Notes: generated by a model from the letters alone, not told the origin. A stretch of DNA of 64,000 nt from Sphaerisporangium fuscum (GCF_018531465.1 NZ_JAHDTF010000008.1:1-64000), one strand, 5' to 3'. Counted from the first letter of the stretch, positions 1 through 8,780 are shown. Numbers and translations are program-made.

Positions 1-40
1 GGCGGCTCACCCCCCAACCGGGCACCCCCCTCCCCCCCGT

Positions 41-59
41 CCCGGGGGCGCCCCCCGGG
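41..59. terminator. possible GC hairpin at window edge
   Basis: Arms CCCGGGGG and CCCCCGGG flank a very short centre just beyond the stop codon of the leftward NTF2-like gene. The surrounding 1-88 stretch is almost pure G/C with no credible gene. It could terminate that gene, but the bias of the stretch makes chance pairing likely. Confidence 0.35.
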
Positions 60-88
60 CCCCCCGCGGCGACGTGCTGCCGGGCCGC

Positions 89-466
89 TCACCGCGTGCC
101 GAACGGGCTGTCGACGATGTAGCGCCAGAAGCCGTCGGACCCGCGGCGGGCGACGTCGGTGGCGGTCCCCTCGATGCGCACGGCCTCCCCGTCCGGGCCG
201 GTGCCGGAGATGGTCCAGTCGACGATGAGCAGGGCCGTGTCGCCGGCGGCGTGGACATGGCGCGGCCGGACGGTGATCGGCAGGCCGAGGGACAGGAAGC
301 GCGCGTTCGCGGCGTGCAGTTCCTCGCCCGTCACGGCCGGTCCCTCTTCGGGGACGAAGACGGCGCCGCTTTCGTACACCTCCGCCACCGCCCGCGCGTC
401 GCCGCTGTTGAACCGCTCGGCGAAGACCAGGGGGACGTCCTCGGGGCGCCGGGCCAGTGCCGTCAT
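89..466 (-). CDS. SnoaL/NTF2-like domain protein
   Basis: This is a 125-residue protein of the cone-shaped NTF2/SnoaL/DUF4440 type, usually a small cytoplasmic ligand-binding or isomerase-like fold. Support comes from length, the pattern 'FAERFNSGDARAVAEVYESGAVF' in spirit (an N-terminal helix followed by a strand with acidic residues) and a C-terminal 'GFWRYIVDSPFG' strand. The ATG at 466 is chosen because GAAGGAG lies 8 bases upstream; an in-frame ATG further out lacks this. It is divergent from an HxlR regulator, which probably controls it. No substrate can be deduced. Confidence 0.75.
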   Translation of the reverse strand: MTALARRPEDVPLVFAERFNSGDARAVAEVYESGAVFVPEEGPAVTGEELHAANARFLSLGLPITVRPRHVHAAGDTALLIVDWTISGTGPDGEAVRIEGTATDVARRGSDGFWRYIVDSPFGTR

Positions 467-526
467 GCTCGCACTCCTTCGAGTAGAAACAGGGGAAAGC
501 AAGCGGCAACGCTAGGAGGCGCCTTC

Positions 527-898
527 GTGGCTCACCAAACGGTTGGTCACGCCGTCCGGCCGGGGCTGCCCGACGACCCCCGGGCGGGGGTCGCCGAGCC
601 GACCGCGTCCTGCCCGGTGGAGATCACGCTCGCGACCCTGCGGGGGCGCTGGACGACCCTGGTGGTCCGGGAACTGCTGCGGGGCGAGCGCACCTACAGC
701 GAGCTGCGCGAGGCGCTGCCCGCGCTGTCGGACAAGGTGCTGTCCGACCGGCTCGCGCAGCTGACCGAGGCCGGGGTGCTCGACCGTCTCCGGCGGCCCG
801 GCTGGCCGCCCCGGGTGCGCTACGCGCTGACCCCGCACGGGCGCCGCCTCGGCCCCGTGCTCCAGGCTCTGTGGGACTGGGGGAGCGACCGGCCCTGA
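527..898 (+). CDS. HxlR-family winged-helix regulator
   Basis: This 123-residue transcription factor has the HxlR signature: an N-terminal CPVE (the conserved Cys), then 'LRGRWTTLVVRELL', 'TYSELREALPALSDKVLSDRL' (recognition helix) and 'VRYALTPHGRRL' (wing). Such proteins bind DNA as dimers and often sense redox or electrophile stress through the Cys. The GTG at 527 follows TAGGAGG. It is divergent from the NTF2-like gene with about 60 bases between, so that shared promoter is the probable target. Confidence 0.85.
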   Translation: MAHQTVGHAVRPGLPDDPRAGVAEPTASCPVEITLATLRGRWTTLVVRELLRGERTYSELREALPALSDKVLSDRLAQLTEAGVLDRLRRPGWPPRVRYALTPHGRRLGPVLQALWDWGSDRP

Positions 899-908
899 CC
901 GCGCCCGG

Positions 909-1331
909 TCAGGCGGCGCGCTCGCGGGGGCGCCGGGTCAGGACGACGAGGGCGGGCAAGGGGAACAGCAGCAGGAACAGGTTCGGCAGCCACCAGGTGA
1001 GGCTGAAGTCGCCGCGCAGCGCCCAGAACGCGACGGCCTGCAGGCCCGCCGTGCTCGTCAGGGTGAGCGACACGGTGATCAGCGGGCGCGACACGGGGGT
1101 GCGGCACAGGCCGGCGAGCCCGGTGAGGCTCGCGGCCAGGTCGAGCGCGACGAACGACAGGTTCCAGTCCCGCAGGATCGGGTCGGCGTAGTCCTTGTAC
1201 GCCAGCTCGGACGGGATGAGCCCGGCGAACACCACCGCCCAGTAGAGCAGGAAGCCCACGTCGGCCACCGCCATGGCCACCCTCGTCGCCCGGAGGACCT
1301 TCTCGCCATCCCGGCGGGGAACGCTGCTCAC
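909..1331 (-). CDS. small four-helix membrane protein (DUF5360-like)
   Basis: This 140-residue protein has about four hydrophobic segments (roughly 18-37, 60-78, 84-104, 110-128) and an Arg-rich C-terminus. It resembles the small integral membrane proteins often annotated DUF5360. The GTG start at 1331 overlaps the stop of the SMR pump gene in a GTGA junction, so the two are translationally coupled and form an operon with the TetR gene. An accessory role with the pump is inferred from position only. Confidence 0.65.
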   Translation of the reverse strand: MSSVPRRDGEKVLRATRVAMAVADVGFLLYWAVVFAGLIPSELAYKDYADPILRDWNLSFVALDLAASLTGLAGLCRTPVSRPLITVSLTLTSTAGLQAVAFWALRGDFSLTWWLPNLFLLLFPLPALVVLTRRPRERAA

Positions 1332-1657
1332 TGGTGGCTGATCCCTCCGCCGAGGCTCATCACGACCACGCCGGCGACCACGATCCCCGCCCCCACGATC
1401 GTCATCGGCCGGGCGGGCTCGCCGAACAGCATCACCCCGCCGACGAACGCGCCCACCGTGCCGAGCGCGGACCAGATGGCGTACACGGGGCCGACGTTCA
1501 GCGACGTGAGCGCCTTGGCCATCAGGAAGAAGGAGACGAGGTAACCGACCACCACGACCACGGACGGGCCGGCCTTGGACAGCCCCTCCGAGGCCCGCAG
1601 CGACAGTGTGGCGGTCACCTCGGAGACGATCGCCAGGGCGAGCAGCAGGTAGGGCAT
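1328..1657 (-). CDS. SMR-family multidrug efflux protein
   Basis: The 109-residue, four-helix protein matches the small multidrug resistance family in length and pattern. The essential membrane Glu is visible in helix 1 (SEVTATLSLRASEGL, about residue 13). Helix 3 carries the family segment 'VYAIWSALGTVG'. SMR proteins exchange protons for cationic drugs or guanidinium as antiparallel dimers. The ATG at 1657 shares its base with the TetR stop (TGATG), so TetR, SMR and the downstream membrane protein form a self-regulated efflux operon. Confidence 0.9.
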   Translation of the reverse strand: MPYLLLALAIVSEVTATLSLRASEGLSKAGPSVVVVVGYLVSFFLMAKALTSLNVGPVYAIWSALGTVGAFVGGVMLFGEPARPMTIVGAGIVVAGVVVMSLGGGISHQ

Positions 1658-2187
1658 CAGCGTTCTCCGTCGATCATCTCGATGAGCCGGGCGCGCACCT
1701 GGACGTGCAGGTCGCCGTGCGGTGGGGCCAGGTCCAGCAGCCGGGCGGTCCACCAGCCGTCGACGGCGAGCCGGACCAGGGTGGCCAGCGCGGGGTCGAG
1801 GCCGTCGTCCTCGACGCGGCGCTGCCAGCTCTCGTAGCGGTGCCGGAGGGCGGCGAGCACCTCCGGACCTCCGGACATCCCCGCCAGCACGGCCACCGAC
1901 ACCTGGTCGGCGTGCCCGAGGGCGGGTGTGTCGGCGTCGGGGATGGTGGCGGTCAGGTAGGCCCGGGTGAACGCGCCGGGCGGTGATCCGGGCGGGGGCA
2001 GTTCCGCCTCGAACCGGTCCACCAGGCGTTCGAGCACCCCTTCGACCAGCGCCTGCTTGGACCTGAAGTGGTGCAGCAGGCCGCCCTTGCTGACGCCGGC
2101 CTCCTTGGCGACCGCGTCGAGCCGGATCGCGTCGGCGCCTCCCGCCACCAGCGTCCGCTCGGCGGCGTCCAGTATCCGATCTCGCAC
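1657..2187 (-). CDS. TetR-family regulator of the SMR operon
   Basis: This 176-residue TetR-type repressor carries its helix-turn-helix near residues 22-45 ('RLDAVAKEAGVSKGGLLHHF'). The C-terminal ligand domain is Leu/Ala-rich. The GTG at 2187 is preceded by GGAGG. A perfect 9-2-9 palindrome lies 12 bases upstream, so autorepression of this gene and the coupled pump is the obvious model. The inducer is unknown. Confidence 0.88.
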   Translation of the reverse strand: MRDRILDAAERTLVAGGADAIRLDAVAKEAGVSKGGLLHHFRSKQALVEGVLERLVDRFEAELPPPGSPPGAFTRAYLTATIPDADTPALGHADQVSVAVLAGMSGGPEVLAALRHRYESWQRRVEDDGLDPALATLVRLAVDGWWTARLLDLAPPHGDLHVQVRARLIEMIDGER

Positions 2188-2198
2188 AGGCCATCCTC

Positions 2199-2218
2199 CC
2201 GACCGTCCAGACGGTCGG
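2199..2218. promoter_or_regulatory. TetR operator palindrome
   Basis: CCGACCGTC and GACGGTCGG form a perfect inverted repeat with a 2-base centre, immediately upstream of the TetR/SMR operon. It has the size and symmetry of a TetR dimer site and is the likely autoregulatory operator. It may also affect the divergent HTH gene at 2303. Confidence 0.75.
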
Positions 2219-2302
2219 AATCTTAGCCGTGTCCGCCTCGCATCGCCAGCGGGCTACCCCAAACGTCCTCATCACTCCTTTCATGGCCTAAGTTAGGGAG
2301 CG

Positions 2303-2746
2303 ATGAAGCAAGAAATGTACTCGGTCGAGCAGGTGGCCGAACGGCTCGGCCTGCACGTGCGCACGGTGCGCGGCTACATCCGTACGGGCCGGCTCAACGC
2401 CGTGCGGATCGGCAAGCAGTACCGCATCGCCCACGCCGACCTCGAGGCGCTGATCGGACGGCCGCGGCAGGCGCCGGACCCGCCCACCGGCCTCGCCCGC
2501 GTGGAGGTGTCCAGCATCGTGCAGATCGACGGTCTCGACCGGCACACGGCCGACCGGCTCGGCACGCTGGTCCTGGCCGCGGTGCACACCGCACACGATC
2601 CCGCGCGGCCGCTGAACGTCCAGACCGTGCACGACGAGGAGCGGGCCCGCATGAAGATCGTGATACTCGGCGGCGCCGCCGCCACCGCCGACGTGCTGAA
2701 CCTGCTCGAAGCCGTGCTCCAGGACGGCGGCGGCGTGCTCGCCTGA
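2303..2746 (+). CDS. excisionase-type (MerR-like) HTH protein
   Basis: The 147-residue protein starts with an excisionase/MerR-type winged helix: 'YSVEQVAERLGLHVRTVRGYIRTG' followed by a wing 'LNAVRIGKQYRIAHADLEALI' (residues 6-50). The remaining ~95 residues form an alpha/beta domain with 'MKIVILGGAAATADVLNLLEAVL'. No recombinase lies nearby, so it is probably a chromosomal regulator rather than a phage excisionase. It is followed after 35 bases by the SUMF1-domain gene, suggesting an operon. Confidence 0.75.
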   Translation: MKQEMYSVEQVAERLGLHVRTVRGYIRTGRLNAVRIGKQYRIAHADLEALIGRPRQAPDPPTGLARVEVSSIVQIDGLDRHTADRLGTLVLAAVHTAHDPARPLNVQTVHDEERARMKIVILGGAAATADVLNLLEAVLQDGGGVLA

Positions 2747-2781
2747 GCGGCGGCGCCGCACCGATCTCTGAGGAAGGACCT

Positions 2782-3462
2782 GTGACGAACCCGACGCCGC
2801 TTCCCGGGCCGATGGCCGCCATCCCCGCCGGGAAGATCCTCCTGCGGGACGAGGGGACGAGGACGAACTGGACGGCCGAGGTCCGGGCCCTGCTGCTCGC
2901 GCCGCATCCCGTGACCCGCGAGCTGTACGCCGCCGTCATGGGCGAGGCGCCGGCGAGCCCGGCGGGGCCGCGCACGCCGGTGACGGGCGTGTCCTGGCTG
3001 GACGCCGTCCGGTTCTGCAACCTGCTCTCGGAGACGGCAGGGCTGGAGCCCTGCTACTCCCTCGGGGACGATCCCGACGGGCTGGACGTGGTCTGCCACT
3101 GGGAGGCCGGTGGCTACCGCCTGCCGTCCGAGGCGGAGTGGGAGTACGCCTGCCGGGCCGGGACGTCGGGCGTCCGCTACGGAGAGCTGGACGAGATCGC
3201 CTGGTACCGGGGCAACTCCGGCGGCGTGGTGCACGACGTGGGGACCAGGGCGCCGAACGCGTGGGGTCTCCACGACATGATCGGCAACGTGTGGGAGTGG
3301 TGCTGGGACGTCTACGACCCCGCCGTCTACGGCCCCTACCGCGTGTTCCGCGGCGGAGGCTGGTACGAGCCGCCGCGAGGATGCCGGGCGTCGTGCCGGC
3401 GCAGGAGCCATCCCACCTTCCGCATCGACGACCTCGGGTTCCGGCTCGCCCGGTCGCTGTGA
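2782..3462 (+). CDS. SUMF1/FGE-fold protein, active-site Cys incomplete
   Basis: This is a 226-residue SUMF1-domain protein (formylglycine-generating-enzyme fold). Family landmarks are visible: 'YRLPSEAEWEYACRAG' (about 113-128), 'NAWGLHDMIGNVWEWCWD' (about 158-175) and the C-terminal 'GFRLARS'. In true FGEs two Cys near the C-terminus bind copper, and the first lies in a GGSW(L/F)C context. Here that stretch reads RGGGWYEPP with no Cys, and only the later SCRRR Cys is plausible. It is also shorter than typical FGEs (~300). Sulfatase activation is therefore doubtful. GTG start at 2782 after AGGAAGG. Confidence 0.8.
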   Translation: MTNPTPLPGPMAAIPAGKILLRDEGTRTNWTAEVRALLLAPHPVTRELYAAVMGEAPASPAGPRTPVTGVSWLDAVRFCNLLSETAGLEPCYSLGDDPDGLDVVCHWEAGGYRLPSEAEWEYACRAGTSGVRYGELDEIAWYRGNSGGVVHDVGTRAPNAWGLHDMIGNVWEWCWDVYDPAVYGPYRVFRGGGWYEPPRGCRASCRRRSHPTFRIDDLGFRLARSL

Positions 3463-3478
3463 AGGCCCTGCCCGGTGA

Positions 3479-4477
3479 TCATGAGGGTCCTGCCTGGTCG
3501 CCGTCGAGGTCGGCGGCCAGGTTGCGGTAGTCGCGGGGAGAGACGCCGTACTCCGCCCGGAAGGCACGGCTGAAGTGCGCGCCGTCGGTGAAGCCCCAGC
3601 GGCGGGCGACGGCCTGGACCGGACGGGAACGCTGCCGCGGGTCGGCGAGGTCGTGACGGCACCGCTCCAGCCGGCAGCGGCGGATCCAGGCCGCCACGCC
3701 GACGCCCTGCTCCTGGAACAGCTTGTACAGGTGGCGGACGGAGATCTGGTGCGCGGCGGCGATGGTCTCGGCGTTCAGATCGGGGTCGCCGAGCCGCTGA
3801 CGGATGAAGCCGTGGACCAGCGACAGCAGGGCGTGGCGCCGTGACTCCGGCGACAGCGCGGTGGCGGCCTCCAGATGGTGGGCGCAGACGGCCGCGATCA
3901 GGTCGAGCGTGACGGAGGCCAGCGCCGCCCTGTCCCCCGGGGTGTAGCCCTCGGCGTTCGCCATCAGGTCCGTGAGATGTCCGGCCAGCACGCCGCCGAT
4001 CCCGCCCTGGCCGGGGAGCGGCGTCGCGACGAGCCGGCCGACGAGCTCGGGCCCGAGCGCCAGTGCCGCCCGGGGGAACTGCACGACCAGCCCCTCGGCG
4101 AGACCGGCCCCGCCGGCCGCCCGCCACCCGTTGTAGGGCCGGGAGGAGTCGATGAGGAGGAACTCCCGCACGCCGAACACGGCCTCCCGGCCGGATTGGG
4201 TCAGTGCGCCGGTGCCGCCGGTGAACAGGTGGAGCTGGAACACCTCCGGGTCGCACTGCCTGACGAGCCTGGTGGGACGGGCCACGCGCACCGTGGGATG
4301 GCTCAGCGCCGACACCTGGAGCCCGCCGAGGTCGAGCACGCGCACCGACGCCTCGAAGTCCGCCGCGTGGTCGGTGCTGATGAACGACGGCACGTGCGTC
4401 TGCGACGCCATCTCCAGCCAGTAGGGGAACCTGTCCTCGATCGCCAGGTCCGCGGTGCGCAACTCCAGGATCTCCAC
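3479..4477 (-). CDS. AraC-family regulator with AraC-binding-like domain
   Basis: The 332-residue regulator has a ~200-residue N-terminal cupin-like 'AraC-binding-like' region. This is followed by the double HTH: 'NAETIAAAHQISVRHLYKLFQEQGVGVAAWIR' and 'QAVARRWGFTDGAHFSRAFRAEYGVSPRDYR' (about 235-318). It converges on the SUMF1 gene, leaving 16 bases. GTG at 4477 is the annotated start. The 125 bases upstream contain no clear symmetric operator. Target genes are unknown. Confidence 0.88.
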   Translation of the reverse strand: MEILELRTADLAIEDRFPYWLEMASQTHVPSFISTDHAADFEASVRVLDLGGLQVSALSHPTVRVARPTRLVRQCDPEVFQLHLFTGGTGALTQSGREAVFGVREFLLIDSSRPYNGWRAAGGAGLAEGLVVQFPRAALALGPELVGRLVATPLPGQGGIGGVLAGHLTDLMANAEGYTPGDRAALASVTLDLIAAVCAHHLEAATALSPESRRHALLSLVHGFIRQRLGDPDLNAETIAAAHQISVRHLYKLFQEQGVGVAAWIRRCRLERCRHDLADPRQRSRPVQAVARRWGFTDGAHFSRAFRAEYGVSPRDYRNLAADLDGDQAGPS

Positions 4478-4602
4478 GCAACCCCCAGGTAGGTCGGCCT
4501 GCTCGGGTGGGCGTGTCCAATGTCCGGCATCTGAGTGGAAACAGCGTGGAAGCCGCGTGACGGACGTCCGGCGCGTGCGGGCCGCCTGCCGGTGAGCCGG
4601 GG

Positions 4603-7548
4603 TCAGCGGGACGGCGCCCCGGAACCGTCCTCGTCCAGCCGGCGGAGCTTCCCGCGGATCTCCTCGGCGTCGGGATGGCCCATCTCGTCCAGGATGACCA
4701 GGGCGTCCCGCCAGGCCCCGGACGCCTCCGCGGGACGGCCGGCGGCGTGGTGGGCGTCCCCCAGGTGGATCAGCGTCTCCACCTCGCCGTACCGGTCGCC
4801 GCCCTTGCGGTAGTGCTCCAGACCGCGGTGGTAGCAGGTGACCGCCTGGTCGTGGTCGCCCAGATGGTGGTGGGCGTAGCCCAGGCTGTCCCAGGCGCGG
4901 GCCTCGCCGGGGCTGTTGCCGAGCGCCTGCTGCAGCGTCAGCGCCTCCTGGCAGTAGCCGATGGCGGTCCGGTGATGCCCGAGCAGGACGTAGTCCCAGC
5001 CCACCGCGTTGAGGGCCCGGCCCTGCCCGCTCTTGTGGTCGGCGGCGCGGAACAGCTCCAGCGCCCGACGGTCGTGCGCCAGCGCCTGCTCACGCTGGTC
5101 CAGGCACTCGCACACCCAGCCGAAGCTGAGGTGGGTGTGCCCCTGCCCCACGAGATCGCCCAGCTCGTGGTACAGCGAGAGGGCGTGCCGGAGGTGGCCG
5201 AGCGCCTCGTCGTGCTCGCCCACCTGGGTGAGGACGATGGCGAGGTCGCGCGCCGACACCGCCAGCGCCCTCGAGTCGCCGAGCCGTCGTGCGGCCTGGT
5301 GGGCGACCTGCTGGACGGCCAGCTGGTCGCGCCAGCGTCCCTGCCGGCCGAGGTAGGTGTGGATGCTCCAGGAGAGCTGCCAGGCGTGGGTGTCCAGGCC
5401 GATGGAGGCGGCCCACGGCACGGCCGCGAGCAGGGTGACGTGCTCGGCGGCGAGCCATGCCAGGGCCTGCTCCTCGGTGGTGATCTGTCCGGGGTCCACG
5501 CCGCGGGCGGGGGGTGGGAGGTCGATCGGCTCGCGGTGGGGCCACAGCAGTCGTTCGGCGCGGTAGGCGGTGTGCAGGTAGTGGTCGAGGAGCCGCCGGC
5601 GGGCGGCCTGCCGTTCCGGCTCGGCGCACTCCGTGGCGGCCAGTTCGGCGGCGTAGGCGCGCAGCAGGTCGTGGAGCAGATATCGGCCGGGCCGGTGTTC
5701 GGTGACCAGGTGGGAGCGGGCCAGCTCGGCCAGCAGCGGCCGGACGCGGACGGCGGGGGCGCCGGCGAGGCCGGCGGCGACCTCGGCGGTGAGATCGGTG
5801 CCGATGTGCAGGCCCAGCAGCCGGAACAGGCGTGCGGCGTCGGGGCTGACGGCGCGGTAGGAGCAGGAGAAGACCGCGCGGATGTCGGCGGGGGCGTGGC
5901 CCGCGTTCAGGATGCCGAGGTCGGCGTCGACGTCGGCCAGCTCGTCGGCCAGGGTGCGCAGCGTGAAGGAGGGGTGGACGGCGGCGCGCGCGGCGACGAT
6001 GGACAGCGCCAGCGGCAGCCGGGCGCACCGGGCGATGATGTCCTGGACCGCGTCCGGCTCGGCCCGTACCCGCTCCTCGCCGAGCCGGTGGATCAGGAGT
6101 TCCTCGGCTTCGGCGGGCGGTAGGACGTCGAGGGTGAGCGGGTGGGCGCCTTGGGTGACGATCAGGCCGGGCAGCCGGCTGCGGCTGGTCACGATCACCG
6201 CGCACCCGGGGGTGTCGGGCAGCAGGTGGCGCAGGTGTTCCTCGTCGCGGGCGTTGTCCAGCACGACCAGGACGCGACGGCCGGCCAGCCGGTCGCGGTA
6301 CAGGCCGCGCTGGGCGGGGACGCCGTCAGGGACGCGTTCCGGCGGCACGCCGAGGGCTTCCAGCAGGATGCGAAGCGCCTCCTGGGGTTCCAGCACGGTG
6401 CCGGAGGGGTCGAAGCCGTGCAGGTCGATGTGCAACTGCCCGTCGGGGAAGTGATCGGCGACCTGGTGGGCCACCCGTACGGCGAAGCTGGTCTTGCCGA
6501 CCCCCGGTAACCCGGTCACCACCAGGACACCCCGCTGCCACGGCTCCGGACCGCATAATCGGCGCACCGCCTCCTCCAGGGCGCCGGCACGGCCGACGAA
6601 CCAGTGCGGCCGGGGCGGAGGCGGCAGAAGCGGCATCGCTTCCGACGGAGCCGGAGCCGGCGGCGGGGCGGCTCCGGATCCCGGCGGCGGCCCGGGTAAC
6701 TCTCTGCGCAGTACCAGGCGTTGCAGCTCCTGCAGCTCGGGGGAGTCGAGGCCCCGGTGGCTCAGCAGGGACAGCCCGTCACGGCACACCTCGGCCGCCT
6801 CGGCCACCCGCCCCTGGGCGTACAGCGCAAGCACCAGCTCGGCGCGCAGCCGCTCGTCGTACGGCTCGGCGGCCACCGCCGCCGCCAGCCGCGCCGCCGC
6901 CTCACCGTGCCGCCCCAGCCGGGACAAGGCCTCCGCCTGCGACAGCCACGCCGTCCTGCGCAGCATCTCGAGCCGCGCCCGCTCCGGCAGGCCGAACCCT
7001 CGGTCCGCCACCTCGGCGAACGGCGTACCGCGCCACAGCGCCAACCCGTCGGTGAGAACGGTCACGGCGGCGCGTACGTCACGCTCCCCGCCCGCCTCCA
7101 GCAGCCGCCGCCCCTCCGCGCACGCCTGCTCGAAACGCCGGGCGTCGACCGCCTCCGCGGCGACGTCCAGCCGGTACCCGATCCCCGCTCCGCGCCCCAC
7201 GGTCACCACCGCGCCATGCCCGCCGCCCGGTCCACCACTGGGCGCGAGTGCCCGTCGCAGGTGCGACACGTGGCTGCGCAGGGTGACGAGAGACCCCGCC
7301 ACCCCGGACGGCGCCCCCAGCAACTCCGCCAGCCGTACCGCCGGCACCGCCCGGCCGGCCTCCAGCAGCAACAGCGACAACAGCTCCACCAGCCGAGGTC
7401 CCAGCCGCACCCGCCGGCCGTCCCGCTCGACCTGCAAGGGTCCCAGAACCCCGAATGACAGCCCGTCCGCGGTGTCCCCGCGCGGTGCCGCCTCTGTCCC
7501 GATGGCATCCGGTGCCGGTGCGCAGCGCTCGTCGCCGACCACGGCCAT
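4603..7548 (-). CDS. SARP-type regulator with NB-ARC and TPR domains (AfsR-like)
   Basis: The 981-residue protein has three parts. An N-terminal OmpR-type winged helix plus BTAD module (about 25-285) characterises Streptomyces antibiotic regulatory proteins. Next is an NB-ARC ATPase with P-loop GLPGVGKTS and Walker-B-like VLVVLDNAR (about 340-620). A C-terminal tetratricopeptide region (about 700-960) completes it. SARPs activate biosynthetic genes by binding direct repeats overlapping -35. It sits just outside the left edge of the motif-defined regulon and is a candidate cluster activator. Start is uncertain: ATG 7548 was preferred; ATG 7590 would add 14 residues. Confidence 0.88.
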   Translation of the reverse strand: MAVVGDERCAPAPDAIGTEAAPRGDTADGLSFGVLGPLQVERDGRRVRLGPRLVELLSLLLLEAGRAVPAVRLAELLGAPSGVAGSLVTLRSHVSHLRRALAPSGGPGGGHGAVVTVGRGAGIGYRLDVAAEAVDARRFEQACAEGRRLLEAGGERDVRAAVTVLTDGLALWRGTPFAEVADRGFGLPERARLEMLRRTAWLSQAEALSRLGRHGEAAARLAAAVAAEPYDERLRAELVLALYAQGRVAEAAEVCRDGLSLLSHRGLDSPELQELQRLVLRRELPGPPPGSGAAPPPAPAPSEAMPLLPPPPRPHWFVGRAGALEEAVRRLCGPEPWQRGVLVVTGLPGVGKTSFAVRVAHQVADHFPDGQLHIDLHGFDPSGTVLEPQEALRILLEALGVPPERVPDGVPAQRGLYRDRLAGRRVLVVLDNARDEEHLRHLLPDTPGCAVIVTSRSRLPGLIVTQGAHPLTLDVLPPAEAEELLIHRLGEERVRAEPDAVQDIIARCARLPLALSIVAARAAVHPSFTLRTLADELADVDADLGILNAGHAPADIRAVFSCSYRAVSPDAARLFRLLGLHIGTDLTAEVAAGLAGAPAVRVRPLLAELARSHLVTEHRPGRYLLHDLLRAYAAELAATECAEPERQAARRRLLDHYLHTAYRAERLLWPHREPIDLPPPARGVDPGQITTEEQALAWLAAEHVTLLAAVPWAASIGLDTHAWQLSWSIHTYLGRQGRWRDQLAVQQVAHQAARRLGDSRALAVSARDLAIVLTQVGEHDEALGHLRHALSLYHELGDLVGQGHTHLSFGWVCECLDQREQALAHDRRALELFRAADHKSGQGRALNAVGWDYVLLGHHRTAIGYCQEALTLQQALGNSPGEARAWDSLGYAHHHLGDHDQAVTCYHRGLEHYRKGGDRYGEVETLIHLGDAHHAAGRPAEASGAWRDALVILDEMGHPDAEEIRGKLRRLDEDGSGAPSR

Positions 7549-7621
7549 CAGCCTGCCACACCGCCCCCGCGATCGCCGGTGCCCGTCCATGTTCCGGACA
7601 CGTGGGGCGGGCGTACGGCCC

Positions 7622-8200
7622 TCAACCCTGGGCGTCCGGGGGGAGCGCAGCCAACGTTCTCAGGGAGGGGCGGAGCAGGCCGGCGATCTTCTCGGTGGGT
7701 ACGCCGCGCAGCGCCGTCAGGTCGAGCAACTGGTGGGCGATCGTCACGCCGAGCATCGTGCTGATCATCAGCGCGGCGCGCAACTCGGCGTCCTCGGCTT
7801 CGATGGCGGCGCCGGCCTGCGCGATCTGGCCGTCCAGCGCCGCGCGGGCGCGCTCGGCCGCCTCCGGGTGGGTGAGCATCGAGCGCATCGTCGCCAGGGA
7901 GGCCTCGGGGATGGAGCCGAGCTTCATGCCGATCCGGGTGAGCAGCTCCTCGGTGAGCTCCTCCAGGGTGCCTTCGAGGGGAGGGACGGACGGCATCCGC
8001 GCCGCCCGCTCGAACAGCTCCTGCTTGGAGCCGAAGTACTGCATGACCAGGGCCGGGTCGACCTTCGCCGCCGCGGCGACGGCGCGGATGGTGGCGCGTT
8101 CGTAGCCGCGCTCGCCGAACATCCGGCGGGCGGCGGACAGGATTCTCTGCTCGGTCTGCTGCCTGCGCTGCGTGCGGGTCGTCGGCGGCGGGTCCTCCAC
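7622..8200 (-). CDS. TetR-family regulator
   Basis: This 192-residue TetR-type regulator has its HTH near residues 32-56 ('ATIRAVAAAAKVDPALVMQYFGSKQEL'). The C-terminus matches the TetR_C domain common in actinomycetes ('MLTHPEAAERARAALDGQIAQ'). GTG start at 8200. It is divergent from an NTF2-like gene across 87 bases containing a clean promoter and symmetrical repeats, so it probably represses that gene and itself. Confidence 0.87.
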   Translation of the reverse strand: MEDPPPTTRTQRRQQTEQRILSAARRMFGERGYERATIRAVAAAAKVDPALVMQYFGSKQELFERAARMPSVPPLEGTLEELTEELLTRIGMKLGSIPEASLATMRSMLTHPEAAERARAALDGQIAQAGAAIEAEDAELRAALMISTMLGVTIAHQLLDLTALRGVPTEKIAGLLRPSLRTLAALPPDAQG

Positions 8201-8219
8201 AGCGCCGACTCTACCGGCG

Positions 8220-8249
8220 TTGACCTGCTCCGGACTTTCGCTCTACGCT
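8220..8249 (+). promoter_or_regulatory. promoter of NTF2-like gene
   Basis: TTGACC and TACGCT, separated by 18 bases, fit a housekeeping-sigma promoter that reads into the NTF2-like gene at 8288. The TetR-type repeats begin one base after the -10 element, an ideal repressor position. Confidence 0.55.
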
Positions 8250-8250
8250 C

Positions 8251-8276
8251 GTTGAGTCAACATCCGTTGAGCGAAC
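8251..8276. promoter_or_regulatory. TetR-type operator repeats
   Basis: GTTGAGTCAAC (8251-8261) is a perfect 5-1-5 palindrome and is followed by a direct near-copy, GTTGAGCGAAC (8266-8276). They lie between the -10 box and the start codon of the NTF2-like gene and upstream of the divergent TetR gene, as expected for its operator. Confidence 0.6.
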
Positions 8277-8287
8277 AGGGGACACCC

Positions 8288-8752
8288 ATGCCGGAAAGCC
8301 GGCCGACACCGCGTGAAGTGCTGACCCGCTACCACCGCGCCATGGTCGACCGGTCGGCCGACGACCTGGCCGACCTGTACGCCGCCGACGCCGTCCACGA
8401 TTTCCCGTTCCCGGCGCCCGGGTTCCCCGCGCGCCTCAACGGCCGCGAGGAGGTCCGGGCGTGCTACCACCAGGCCTGGGACCCCAGCCCCGTGCGGCTG
8501 AGAGAGATCAGCGACGTCGTCGTGCAGGAGGGAGCCGATCCCGAGGTGGTCTTCGGGGAGTGGGAGGGCGTCGGCGAAGTCCTGCCGGACGCACGGCCGT
8601 TCCGGGCCCGCGGCGTGCTCATGCTGCGCGTCCGCGGCGGCGAGATCGTCGAGACCCGTGACTACATGGACGTCTTCGGCACCTTCGGCGCCCTCGGCCG
8701 CCTCGAGGACATGGTCGCCGCCCTGGAGGAACGCCCGGCCACCGGCGCCTAG
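8288..8752 (+). CDS. SnoaL/NTF2-like protein
   Basis: This 154-residue NTF2-fold protein shows the SnoaL-like pattern: 'YHRAMVDRSADDLADLYAADAVHDFPF' near residues 14-40, 'GREEVRACYH', and a C-terminal strand ending in 'YMDVFGTFGAL'. The ATG at 8288 has AGGGGA 7 bases upstream. Control by the divergent TetR protein is inferred from the operator repeats. No ligand can be assigned. It lies just outside the motif-marked biosynthetic region. Confidence 0.8.
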   Translation: MPESRPTPREVLTRYHRAMVDRSADDLADLYAADAVHDFPFPAPGFPARLNGREEVRACYHQAWDPSPVRLREISDVVVQEGADPEVVFGEWEGVGEVLPDARPFRARGVLMLRVRGGEIVETRDYMDVFGTFGALGRLEDMVAALEERPATGA

Positions 8753-8780
8753 TGCTTGCGCGCAGGAGGGGAAGGGACGC

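Noticed and set aside
2303..2746. Prophage or integrative element indicated by an excisionase-like gene
   Set aside because: No integrase, att-like repeats or phage genes nearby.
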